Source: a virus. Taken from it: a DNA stretch of 41,732 bases. Shown here piece by piece: positions 1 to 5,604 of this stretch; the first letter of the stretch is position 1; each line of letters starts with the position of its first letter. A program made the translations under genes and the position numbers. The notes under the pieces are model-generated. The model was not told where the DNA came from and did no database searches. It saw only the letters and a program-made list of their open reading frames with translations. The stretch is taken from positions 1-41,732 of IMG/VR virus record IMGVR_UViG_3300050821_007750; one strand, 5' to 3'.

Positions 1-98
1 GTCGTATCAGTGCAGACCTGAGCGAGCCCGTTCGTGACAGTTGTTCCAGGAGTGCCGCTAAGAATGGCATCAGTGCCGGAGATGCCTGTTATCGTGAA
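1..98. repeat. Terminal direct repeat, left copy (98 bp)
   Basis: These 98 bases are identical to the last 98 bases of the window (41635-41732). The minus-strand beta-helix gene stays in frame when the copies are merged. This is the signature of a circular or terminally redundant molecule written out with one overlap, giving a unit length of 41,634 bp. It is most simply an assembly overlap rather than a biological long terminal repeat, because it lies inside a coding sequence. Confidence 0.95.
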
Positions 99-344
99 GT
101 GCGCGCCCAGCCCGTTTCCAAAGCTTGAGCCGCCATTGTAGAGCGAGACTATCTTCCCGATATCAGCAGAACCAAATTGATGGGTTGGCGAATGCAGGAT
201 TGTGCCGGTATTCGAAACATCAGTGAGCACAATCGCATCAGCGATCGCCGCATAATCCGTCATGACGTTGATTGACGGCTGTGTTTGCGCTAAAACTGAT
301 GAATGTGAAAGAATTAAAAAAAGTGCTAATCTAACCCGGCTCAT
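1..344 (-). CDS. Beta-helix protein 1, N-terminal part with signal peptide (continues across the circular join)
   Basis: This is the 5' part of a 687-aa protein whose remainder is at 39915-41634. The start ATG at 344 overlaps the stop of the preceding gene as ATGA. Residues 1-20 (MSRVRLALFLILSHSSVLAQ) form a typical Sec signal peptide: two arginines, a hydrophobic core and a VLA-Q cleavage site. The next roughly 95 residues are Ser/Thr/Gly rich with short repeats of the kind found before beta-helix domains in phage spikes. No recognisable virion-attachment head domain is seen in this part. A signal peptide is unusual for a phage spike and suggests export to the periplasm or outside. The alternative is a misjudged hydrophobic N-terminus of an ordinary virion protein. 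Confidence 0.85.
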   Translation of the reverse strand, partial: MSRVRLALFLILSHSSVLAQTQPSINVMTDYAAIADAIVLTDVSNTGTILHSPTHQFGSADIGKIVSLYNGGSSFGNGLGAHFTITGISGTDAILSGTPGTTVTNGLAQVCTDT

Positions 345-733
345 GGCTGCCTGAAACCTCCGCCACCCGGCAAAGCAGCACCTCTGAATGTCCCGCCATA
401 TCTAGCCATCAGCGCAGCTATCGACGCGGCATCATTGGGTGCAGGATATCCGGTACTAAAGGAATGATCTCCCACTCCGGCACCTGAACTCATTGGAGCA
501 GCCGGAGGCATTATCCTAGCGCTTGGGGATGGCGAGGATGGGGCTTGAAGCTGGGGAAGCTGAGAAGTTGACAATCCTGCCTGCATTGTCGCTGCAGGCT
601 GCTGAGCCTGTGGGAACGGATTGGATTGAGATTGCGATGATGACAGCTGGCTCATAAGCGCGCCCGCAATCGGGTTCAATTGGCCGATCTGGTTAGGATT
701 GCCGGATAAGCCAAACAGTCCGCTGAAGGGCAT
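341..733 (-). CDS. Small Gln/Pro/Ser-rich late protein, 130 aa
   Basis: No family is recognised. The start ATG at 733 overlaps the TGA of the upstream gene (TGATG), and the stop overlaps the next start as ATGA, so it sits in a tightly coupled late operon. The N-terminus (MPFSGLFGLSGN) is followed by low-complexity Gln/Pro/Ser sequence and a C-terminal helix-like stretch (DAASIAALMARYGG) ending in Gly-rich sequence. This composition resembles the disordered ejection proteins found elsewhere in this genome. It could be a minor virion protein; the function is unknown. Confidence 0.7.
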   Translation of the reverse strand: MPFSGLFGLSGNPNQIGQLNPIAGALMSQLSSSQSQSNPFPQAQQPAATMQAGLSTSQLPQLQAPSSPSPSARIMPPAAPMSSGAGVGDHSFSTGYPAPNDAASIAALMARYGGTFRGAALPGGGGFRQP

Positions 734-882
734 CAGTTGCCATCCTTGATGCAATACGCCACAGCTACACGCTGCTGCGTGGGAGCATTGATGACCGCGG
801 CTGCTTTGGCGCATACCTGATCGTCGTTCATGGGAACGCGCTCAACTGATCCGGACATCACGATTATGATCAGGAAAATCAA
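733..882 (-). CDS. Small exported or membrane protein, 49 aa (TTG start)
   Basis: The proposed start is the TTG at 882, about eight bases after a GAGG motif. The product begins with a short hydrophobic segment (MIFLIIIVMSGS) followed by a soluble part with two cysteines (DDQVCAKAAAVI and VAYCIKDGN), which would suit a periplasmic location. It lies between the putative small terminase and the Q/P-rich protein. A shorter start at an internal ATG (831) would remove the hydrophobic segment. The preceding 36-bp tandem repeat duplicates the GAGG-TTG initiation region. Function unknown. Confidence 0.5.
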   Translation of the reverse strand: MIFLIIIVMSGSVERVPMNDDQVCAKAAAVINAPTQQRVAVAYCIKDGN

Positions 883-949
883 TGATCTAACCTCATTTCT
901 GCCAGCTGAGGAAATCAACGATCTGACCTCATTTCTGCCAGCTGATAAT
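878..949. repeat. 36-bp tandem duplication at a gene start
   Basis: Two head-to-tail copies (878-913 and 914-949) differ at only a few positions. On the minus strand each carries GAGG followed eight bases later by TTG, so the duplication copies a ribosome-binding and start region. It also overlaps the stop codon of the upstream gene. Confidence 0.85.
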
Positions 950-1201
950 ATGCCGAACTTCAACCGGTCCCTCACCATCAGCACCAGTTTGTGGCTGCGC
1001 CGCTCGGCCGATACCGCGATCAAGCAATTCCTTGTAAGCAGCCATGCGAATCATCGGGCTGGGATCTTGAGCTAATTTAGCCAGGCCCATTATCGCATCC
1101 GGGCAATGCTTGAACGCTAACGCCTTGATATCAGCTGTGCTGTGGTTGAGCGTGCCAGGAGCTCGACCGCCAGTCCTTGCACGCCCTTTTTGAAAGGGCA
1201 T
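929..1201 (-). CDS. Candidate small terminase subunit, 90 aa
   Basis: The protein opens with a basic Gly/Arg segment (RARTGGRAPGTLNHSTADIK) followed by a helical region with the pattern HCPDAIMGLAKLAQDPSPMI...AAYKELLDRGIGRAAQPQTG. That layout (GGRxxGxxN start, then ...AANxLLDRGxGK...) is familiar from small phage proteins next to terminase genes that are taken as small terminase or its cofactor. It is the first gene after a 249-base non-coding stretch and the first of the late, packaging-first operon, which is where small terminase genes usually lie. It would recognise the packaging site and bring in TerL. The assignment is by position and general appearance, not by a catalytic motif. Confidence 0.5.
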   Translation of the reverse strand: MPFQKGRARTGGRAPGTLNHSTADIKALAFKHCPDAIMGLAKLAQDPSPMIRMAAYKELLDRGIGRAAQPQTGADGEGPVEVRHIISWQK

Positions 1202-1450
1202 TCCAAGCTATTCCGTTTTTGAGAAGGAACATCACCCCTGAATCATCATAACCGCTAGCCAGCGTCGATTCAGGGGTGGTAAATTGTGCGGGATTATTTT
1301 GAGTGCTTCTCCCGCATCCGCACTGGTCCCGATCGCCATCCGGTCACGCCTAAAGCTACCCACGCATTTAGCCTCAGCGTGGTAGAGGGAGCATGCGAGG
1401 CTTTCGCTCCCGCAAAAGAACACATTTCTGTGCCCTACATTTCCCAAATT
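1202..1450 (-). other. Non-coding structured leader of the late operon (candidate RNA or packaging/regulatory region)
   Basis: No convincing gene lies here. The stretch contains successive inverted repeats: 1233-1244/1267-1278 (12 bp perfect), 1287-1293/1310-1316 (7 bp), 1356-1365/1377-1385 (9 pairs with one bulged base), 1387-1392/1406-1411 (6 bp) and 1421-1424/1429-1432. It lies between a possible late regulator and the first packaging gene, so on the minus strand it would be the 5' leader of the terminase operon. It could be a structured RNA, an antitermination site, the packaging site, or several of these. Confidence 0.55.
1233..1278 (-). promoter_or_regulatory. 12-bp perfect inverted repeat bracketing a -10-like hexamer
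   Basis: The arms (CACCCCTGAATC on the plus strand and its exact complement) flank a 22-base spacer. Read on the minus strand, the spacer contains TATGAT, five of six matches to a -10 box. A weak -35-like CTGAAT lies 17 bases upstream, inside one arm. It may be an operator around a late promoter or an RNA hairpin. No T-run follows on the minus strand, so it is not a standard terminator. Confidence 0.4.
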
Positions 1451-1645
1451 TCAGATATTTCGCAGTGCGTCAAGCCTATTCCGTTCTCTGTACAATTTTT
1501 GCTGTGCATATTCTTTTGCCCGATACTCCGGATCAAGACGTGCCTGGCGCATTCCTTCCTTCTTAACACGTAAAATGCGCTTACGATTTTTACGGCGATA
1601 TTCCGCATGCCACTCACGGGTCATAGTTGATTTCCAAGTACTCAT
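1451..1645 (-). CDS. Small basic Arg/Lys-rich protein, 64 aa
   Basis: The start ATG at 1645 overlaps the stop of the upstream gene as ATGA. The product is strongly basic and helical (REWHAEYRRKNRKRILRVKK, then DPEYRAKEYAQQKLYRERNR). The pattern of repeated aromatic-Arg-Lys segments resembles the N-terminal region of phage HNH-type proteins, but no HNH motif or zinc ligands are present. It may bind nucleic acid. It is the last gene before the non-coding stretch that precedes the terminase genes. Confidence 0.6.
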   Translation of the reverse strand: MSTWKSTMTREWHAEYRRKNRKRILRVKKEGMRQARLDPEYRAKEYAQQKLYRERNRLDALRNI

Positions 1646-2175
1646 CTGCTCCCCGCAAAAAACTGTGCAAGAGCCTGCAATCCTTTTTTGGCTGCCAGAA
1701 ATTCCTCATGCCTGATTATCCGCCTACCTTCACCTTTGCAAAGGAACTCCACAACAAAAGCCGCAAGCGGTCCTTGGCCCCGCAGCGCCTTATATGCCGC
1801 ACTGAACTCCTTGACCGATGCTATATGCTGCTTAGCCACCCGTATGCCAGCATAGCTATCAGGATCAAGCTCATTGCCGCCCCTACCAAGTTCCATAGCA
1901 GCAGATTTTGGATCAGAGCCACTTGCATCGATGGCAATCAGATATTGCCGCCGTAGACTATCCCAGCGTCGCCCAGCAGCATATTCGGCATAGGTGAACC
2001 TGCCCTCGAGATGCATTCGGCCAAATGGGGTTGCCCACATGGGATTACTAGCACCAGCAATCGAGGCATCAACTAGCCGCTTAACCGCAGTCGGGGAATA
2101 ATCACTTTCCTCTGCGATCTTGATATCACCGGATGGATACCGCGGCCCTGACTTACGGTTACGGCCCGACTTCAC
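1642..2175 (-). CDS. Possible late-gene regulator (position of a Q-like protein), 177 aa
   Basis: The start is taken as the GTG at 2175, which overlaps the upstream stop as GTGA and follows AAGGAG by five bases. The N-terminus is basic (VKSGRNRKSGPRYPSGD). The rest is mainly helical, with an AVKRLVDASIAGASNPMWAT segment, a charged central helix and a C-terminal GLQALAQFF. Proteins of this general look occur upstream of terminase genes in phages of Rhizobiales and relatives, but I cannot name a family. Its position, last in the early leftward unit and before a structured leader and the late operon, is where antiterminators such as Q sit. That role is an inference. Confidence 0.6.
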   Translation of the reverse strand: MKSGRNRKSGPRYPSGDIKIAEESDYSPTAVKRLVDASIAGASNPMWATPFGRMHLEGRFTYAEYAAGRRWDSLRRQYLIAIDASGSDPKSAAMELGRGGNELDPDSYAGIRVAKQHIASVKEFSAAYKALRGQGPLAAFVVEFLCKGEGRRIIRHEEFLAAKKGLQALAQFFAGSR

Positions 2176-2675
2176 GGCAACTCCTTGGTCCATTTCCCAT
2201 CAGCTCCTATTCGCCAATTAGCTTTCACACCAACAGCTTTGGCTTGTCCATTCGCGGGACAAATTTTCTCTGCTTCCCTTCGAAGGAAGCCCTTCAAGGT
2301 AGCGTTCCAATCGACCTTCAGAATCCGATTAGCTTTTGCCCACAACTTCATCGCCTCCAACTGGCCCTCAAATTGGCCATTCAAGAGACCGAGCTTTTTG
2401 CCATAAGCGAGATCACTCTCGTTTGGCTGCCAGCCCTCCGGCAGTTCGTGCTTGCGTGGTATAATATTATTTATATTTTTCTTTAGGGGGGTGTGGGGGG
2501 ACCTTTCTTTTTCTGCGGACTGTCCGCGGACATTTCTTTTCCTGTCTCTATCTCGTTCGCGTCTATTGTTGCTATGTGTTTGAATATCTGCGATTATCTC
2601 TAATACCACAGACATAGCTTCTGGCTGCAACTTGAGTACAGAAAGACGCCTGAAAATGTCCGCGGACAATGACAT
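2172..2675 (-). CDS. Replication initiator / DnaT- or O-like protein, 167 aa
   Basis: There are two regions joined by a polar linker. The N-terminal helical segment (SLSADIFRRLSVLKLQPEAM) is followed by a basic, disordered linker (roughly residues 38-75). The C-terminal domain has the pattern LPEGWQPNESDLAYGKKLGL...DWNATLKGFLRREAEK, which is characteristic of the C-terminal domain of phage replisome organisers and DnaT-like helicase-recruiting proteins. No helicase or helicase loader is encoded nearby, so host DnaB would be recruited. The ATG at 2675 is preferred to an upstream TTG at 2702 that has no ribosome-binding site. Iteron-like repeats and an AT-rich run inside the gene recall the lambda O/ori arrangement. 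Confidence 0.65.
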   Translation of the reverse strand: MSLSADIFRRLSVLKLQPEAMSVVLEIIADIQTHSNNRRERDRDRKRNVRGQSAEKERSPHTPLKKNINNIIPRKHELPEGWQPNESDLAYGKKLGLLNGQFEGQLEAMKLWAKANRILKVDWNATLKGFLRREAEKICPANGQAKAVGVKANWRIGADGKWTKELP

Positions 2676-2701
2676 GGAAAATCCCGGAATTTCCGCGGAC
2701 A
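2458..2701. other. Candidate replication origin: iterons plus AT-rich run within the initiator gene
   Basis: The palindrome TGTCCGCGGACA occurs at 2521-2532 and 2657-2668. A one-mismatch copy lies at 2690-2701 and a half copy (TGCGGAC) at 2514-2520. Next to the 2521 copy is an AT-only run at about 2460-2485 followed by a G-rich stretch. Iterons beside an AT-rich unwinding element inside an O-like gene are the known architecture of lambda-type origins. The copies around the gene start could instead be autoregulatory operators. Confidence 0.5.
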
Positions 2702-2708
2702 AACATAA

Positions 2709-3383
2709 TTAAGACGCCTGATTGCCGTCTACTCTTTTAGCTGTTCGCGACAACTGAGCTGCGGCTGCACGCCCAAGTCTCCCAGCATATTTCGCCCTTC
2801 CCATGGCCCCCCTAAAAGCAGCCTTGTTTTGGGTAACCGACGGATGAAAACCATTTTCAGGTAAGGAGGACGCGGGATGTCCTGTGTTTATATCGACCTT
2901 GAAAGCTGGAGCGCCGCCGCTGCCATCACCTCCTCCGCCGTTTTTAGGAGGTTGTTTGTTTTTGTTTTCATGACTGGGACTATCGCTCCTATTTCTAGGA
3001 ACTCGTAGATAGAATCTTTTGTCTTTATAAACGTCCTCCATTGTTCCGGCATCGTTCATATTGACGAAGTTGGCATAGTCGTGATCGTACACAACCGCAT
3101 GCACGGGGGTTCCATTTTTGGCAAGATCATCAACGATCAGAGCTGTTCGTTTATAAAAAGCGGCTAAGTACACGGGATGTGGGAACGCTTTTGCGTTCTC
3201 TTTATCAACCGCCGCATTCGACAACCGACAACCGACTGAGTGCCCCGGCATACCTTCAATCGCATGCAACAATGAGCCATTAATGACTACGCTTTTCGTA
3301 GCATTCGACCATTCGACATCCCACCAAAATAGAGTGGGGTCTTCGTCTGGACCATAGTAGATACGCTTAGTTTTTCTCGTCAC
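2709..3383 (-). CDS. Unknown replication-region protein, 224 aa
   Basis: Not recognised. The GTG start at 3383 follows AAAGGAG by about seven bases and lies inside the end of the upstream gene (17-base overlap). Residues 1-130 look like a compact, aromatic-rich alpha/beta domain (LFWWDVEWSNATKSVVINGS, then VHAVVYDHDYANFVNM). A Gly/Asn/Lys-rich linker (about 140-160) follows, and the tail is basic and Ala/Arg-rich (FRGAMGRAKYAGRLGRAAAA). The basic tail suggests nucleic-acid binding. It lies directly upstream of the initiator gene, which places it in DNA replication or its control. Confidence 0.75.
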   Translation of the reverse strand: MTRKTKRIYYGPDEDPTLFWWDVEWSNATKSVVINGSLLHAIEGMPGHSVGCRLSNAAVDKENAKAFPHPVYLAAFYKRTALIVDDLAKNGTPVHAVVYDHDYANFVNMNDAGTMEDVYKDKRFYLRVPRNRSDSPSHENKNKQPPKNGGGGDGSGGAPAFKVDINTGHPASSLPENGFHPSVTQNKAAFRGAMGRAKYAGRLGRAAAAQLSRTAKRVDGNQAS

Positions 3384-4008
3384 GCGTATGCTCCTTTAAA
3401 ATGGCCACCATTTGATTTATTTCCCTCTTCGCATCCACGGCCAATTTGATATGCGAAGAAGGTATTTTGTACGCTTTCCAATCATCACCGAACAGGCGAT
3501 CCCAATATGCACGCATGGTGAGAATATCGCCTAGCAAATTGGCTACACTTCTCTGCCATTGCTCTTCAGCCGTGTTGCAATCTGTGCAAGGCTCTTGGTA
3601 AGGAAAGATTGTCTCTTCTTCATTATTCTTCTCAGCCTTCCGTAATTTTCTTATCTGGCGAGCTTGCTTTGGAGTTAAATCAGGGCAATCTCGTGCGATT
3701 GCTTCACGATCAGGAAGCGCCATTAATTCTCTTGCAGTTTCAAATGAAATTTGTCGTGGACGACTAATTCCAGACCATGCTCTGACTGTGCTTCTGCAAG
3801 CCATCAGAGTGTTAAAATTTATGCCAATTTCTTGGGCGAATTTTGCTAAAGTGTTTTGCCCATGTTTCGGCTCAAGAGCGTCAGCAAGATCGCCTAATTG
3901 CCAACGCCGATCCTCAATTTCAGACATAATTTTTTTCCCCATTTTGACTGCTTCGTCATAAGGGATCATATTTGTCTTAACTGCTTGAGCTAGTTGCATT
4001 ACTGTCAT
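3367..4008 (-). CDS. Putative DNA-binding protein with helix-turn-helix (ParB-like look), 213 aa
   Basis: A strong GGAGGTGA ribosome-binding site lies eight bases before the ATG at 4008. The first 120 residues are helical: EIEDRRWQLGDLADALEPKH, then LAKFAQEIGINFNTLMACRS, which resembles a helix-turn-helix, then a DLTPKQARQIRKLRK stretch like the DNA-binding region of ParB/KorB-type proteins. A CTDC pair occurs near residue 142 and the C-terminus is helical. It may regulate the replication block or bind near the origin. The assignment is by pattern only. Confidence 0.6.
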   Translation of the reverse strand: MTVMQLAQAVKTNMIPYDEAVKMGKKIMSEIEDRRWQLGDLADALEPKHGQNTLAKFAQEIGINFNTLMACRSTVRAWSGISRPRQISFETARELMALPDREAIARDCPDLTPKQARQIRKLRKAEKNNEEETIFPYQEPCTDCNTAEEQWQRSVANLLGDILTMRAYWDRLFGDDWKAYKIPSSHIKLAVDAKREINQMVAILKEHTRDEKN

Positions 4009-4010
4009 AT

Positions 4011-4259
4011 TTACTTCACCTCCGCCGTCTGATGCTCGCCTTCAAACAGCCCATCGCCATTGCCATGCTCGGCCAAAAATGGCTCAAACAGATAGGCAAG
4101 CTTATGACTGATGGCCACAATCACAGAGCCAGATTCGTTGATGCAGATGATTTGAGGCCCGTAAGGCCCGTGTTCTTTTATGACGCGCATTTTGCCCATG
4201 CGGCAGAGCGCAAGATAATGCTCGGCTTCTATGAAATCTGACGTACGGCCGCCGCTCAT
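4011..4259 (-). CDS. Unknown small protein, 82 aa
   Basis: The ATG at 4259 overlaps the upstream stop as ATGA; an ATG at 4271 is an alternative. The N-terminal helix (TSDFIEAEHYLALCRMGKMR) leads into a beta-rich segment (RVIKEHGPYGPQIICINESG) and an acidic tail. No family is recognised. It is co-transcribed with the VRR-NUC nuclease. Confidence 0.6.
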   Translation of the reverse strand: MSGGRTSDFIEAEHYLALCRMGKMRVIKEHGPYGPQIICINESGSVIVAISHKLAYLFEPFLAEHGNGDGLFEGEHQTAEVK

Positions 4260-4474
4260 TTTTGGAGCCATCCCGCTGACGAAGAGCAGCCGGATGAACC
4301 TAACCAGCGTGCTGATATCAGTCTGGGCCTGTCATGCTCACATGGTTTCCCGATGCGCCGTTTGGCCCCGGCTTTTTCGAGCGCAGCCGCAAATTTCTCG
4401 CAAGCCTCTTTTTGTATTTCCCAAAAGTGAATATCCTCATTTCTTCTATCGGTGGATTGAACATTAAAAGCCAT
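4256..4474 (-). CDS. Unknown small protein, 72 aa
   Basis: The start at ATG 4474 follows an AGGAG motif by seven bases and overlaps the end of the nuclease gene. The product has a charged helix (HFWEIQKEACEKFAAALEKA) and a Ser/Cys-rich tail (SSGCSSSAGW). Length and context fit a small accessory gene of the replication operon. Not recognised. Confidence 0.55.
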   Translation of the reverse strand: MAFNVQSTDRRNEDIHFWEIQKEACEKFAAALEKAGAKRRIGKPCEHDRPRLISARWLGSSGCSSSAGWLQK

Positions 4475-4862
4475 GAGCTGCTCCTGTTTGAATGGCTTGA
4501 GTGAGACGCCAGCAATCCCACTCGTTAAATGCTCGAAATGCATCGCTCTGGCTATAGGCGACCACATATGGACTGCCTCGACATATAGCCCACATTCGGA
4601 AGTCTTCCTGCGCCTCTGACAACGTTTTGCCGGGTAGCTTGAACTCAAGAAAATACTCACAAGACCCAGCTGACCTAGGAGACATCAGGATAAGGTCCGG
4701 CACGCCCGGCAGCACGCCCATAGCATGTTGCTTAGCTCCCATTTTTGCAGACCATGGGACGCCGTTCGGGCAATGGAAGAACCGCCACTCCGGCTTGATC
4801 CATAAACGGAGCTCAGCAACTACCGGGATATGGATTGAATTGAGTTCGCTAACGCGGGCCAT
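4464..4862 (-). CDS. VRR-NUC domain nuclease, 132 aa
   Basis: The full length is a single VRR-NUC fold of the PD-(D/E)XK type. Visible motifs are PNGVPW near residue 32, GVPDLIL with the catalytic Asp at about 56, the E-x-K pair in FLEFKLPGK at about 73-75, and Q85 in SEAQEDF. Phage stand-alone VRR-NUC proteins are structure-specific DNA nucleases linked to replication or recombination intermediates. The start chosen is ATG 4862, preceded by AGGGAT. It lies in the leftward replication operon and overlaps the preceding gene by 14 bases. Confidence 0.85.
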   Translation of the reverse strand: MARVSELNSIHIPVVAELRLWIKPEWRFFHCPNGVPWSAKMGAKQHAMGVLPGVPDLILMSPRSAGSCEYFLEFKLPGKTLSEAQEDFRMWAICRGSPYVVAYSQSDAFRAFNEWDCWRLTQAIQTGAAHGF

Positions 4863-5031
4863 CAATGTTATCCCTATGCAATCTAGCTCTGATATCACGC
4901 CAGCGTGTCATCCACTTTCGCAGCGCTGCCTTCTCTCGATCGCTCACAATTTCTCCAACAAAGCAAAGCTTATTGGCGAGGACGAGAGCCTCATCAATCC
5001 TAGCCACCAAATTTCGTTCTGATTGCTGCAT
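4849..5031 (-). CDS. Small helical protein, 60 aa
   Basis: The ATG at 5031 follows GAAGG by six bases. The product is almost entirely helical and charged (SERNLVARIDEALVLANKLC, then DREKAALRKWMTRWRDIRAR). No family is recognised. It is the first gene after a terminator-like hairpin, so its expression probably depends on read-through. Confidence 0.6.
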   Translation of the reverse strand: MQQSERNLVARIDEALVLANKLCFVGEIVSDREKAALRKWMTRWRDIRARLHRDNIDGPR

Positions 5032-5042
5032 GATTGCCTTCG

Positions 5043-5080
5043 ATAAAAATGGCGGCGCCGGCCTAAGCAGCAGCGCCGCC
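5043..5080 (-). terminator. Rho-independent terminator (leftward), between early regulators and replication genes
   Basis: On the minus strand the stem GGCGGCGC/GCGCCGCC (8 bp, 5073-5080 with 5051-5058) is followed directly by ATTTTTAT. It would stop or attenuate leftward transcription after the RHH and membrane genes. Confidence 0.7.
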
Positions 5081-5085
5081 AAGTG

Positions 5086-5117
5086 CCAGAGGCCCAAGGA
5101 GGAGGACTAGCCTCTGG
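5086..5117 (-). other. Second hairpin upstream of the terminator
   Basis: There is a perfect 8-bp inverted repeat, CCAGAGGC at 5086-5093 and GCCTCTGG at 5110-5117, with a 16-base loop. It lies at the end of the membrane-protein gene and just before the terminator hairpin in the leftward direction. The pair looks like an attenuation or antitermination region. Confidence 0.55.
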
Positions 5118-5316
5118 AAACCATCAAGAGAACCGCGCCAATGCCAATAAGCACAATCAGAAGATTGCTGAATTGCATGAATGCAAGGACATCATCCATG
5201 AGCCTTCTCCATATGCGGAAGGGAACTACGAACAGGATCATGACAATGATCCACAAGGCCAGCATCAAGAAAGCAGATGCCCAGACGCACAGGGTGTCAA
5301 AAATCTCAGCTATCAT
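5107..5316 (-). CDS. Small membrane protein with two transmembrane segments, 69 aa
   Basis: Start and upstream stop overlap as ATGA. Two hydrophobic segments are visible: residues about 10-32 (WASAFLMLALWIIVMILFVV) and about 48-66 (FSNLLIVLIGIGAVLLMV), separated by a basic loop (FRIWRRLMDD). As an immediate early membrane protein it could act in superinfection exclusion or host takeover; that is speculation. Confidence 0.75.
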   Translation of the reverse strand: MIAEIFDTLCVWASAFLMLALWIIVMILFVVPFRIWRRLMDDVLAFMQFSNLLIVLIGIGAVLLMVSRG

Positions 5317-5507
5317 TCGTTTTCACGCCGGTTGAGAGCTTCCAGTAAGAGCTCTCGGATAATGACTGAACGTGACGGAATCTCCGGGCACGCCCGCCTA
5401 ATTTCATCGATCTTGCTGATTATTTCCGAAGACAAACGAACCCCGACGTACACGTCCCACGTCAGCTTGCGGCTTGCGTCGATTTTGACAGTTTGCTCCA
5501 TCGCCAT
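5313..5507 (-). CDS. Ribbon-helix-helix regulator, 64 aa
   Basis: The size and pattern are those of Arc/MetJ-type ribbon-helix-helix proteins: a short N-terminal beta-strand (WDVYVGVRLSSEIISKIDEI), then a helix and a second helix after a turn (SRSVIIRELLLEALNRR). It is the first gene of the leftward unit, divergent from the XRE repressor, so it is probably a Cro-like or autoregulatory early repressor. Two starts are possible, ATG 5507 and ATG 5501. The promoter -10 at 5510-5515 is so close that the message may be leaderless or nearly so. Confidence 0.75.
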   Translation of the reverse strand: MAMEQTVKIDASRKLTWDVYVGVRLSSEIISKIDEIRRACPEIPSRSVIIRELLLEALNRRENE

Positions 5508-5509
5508 CC

Positions 5510-5538
5510 AAGCTACAAAAATTCTGTTTGCCTGTCAA
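5510..5538 (-). promoter_or_regulatory. Leftward early promoter
   Basis: On the minus strand TTGACA (5538-5533), a 17-base spacer and TAGCTT (5515-5510) precede the RHH gene by a few bases. The layout matches the promoter at 6226-6254. Confidence 0.65.
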
Positions 5539-5543
5539 TAAGG

Positions 5544-5589
5544 TTTCCTGTAGGAAGATTTGACCTGGAGCAGGAAAAAGTCTTGACCT
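5544..5589. promoter_or_regulatory. Putative operator cluster in the divergent intergenic region
   Basis: TTCCT-GT-AGGAA (5545-5556) and CCTG-GAG-CAGG (5564-5574) are inverted repeats. TTGACCT occurs twice in direct orientation, at 5560-5566 and 5583-5589. They lie between the divergent RHH and XRE genes, where repressor operators are expected. Confidence 0.45.
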
Positions 5590-5604
5590 ACAAGAGTGGG
5601 AGCA

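Noticed and set aside
1-98. True biological terminal repeats (DTR) like T7
   Set aside because: The repeat is only 98 bp, lies within a coding frame and matches what an assembler leaves when closing a circle; no regulatory or end-like features.
1356-1432. tRNA-like sequence on the plus strand (TAGCCTCAGCGTGGTAGAG resembles a D-arm)
   Set aside because: No acceptor pairing, no proper anticodon stem with seven-base loop and no TTCGA-type T loop follow. The stems fit the hairpin region better than a tRNA.
1232-1447. 71-codon minus-strand frame in the structured leader
   Set aside because: It covers the perfect 12-bp inverted repeat and other stems, has no ribosome-binding site and an irregular composition.
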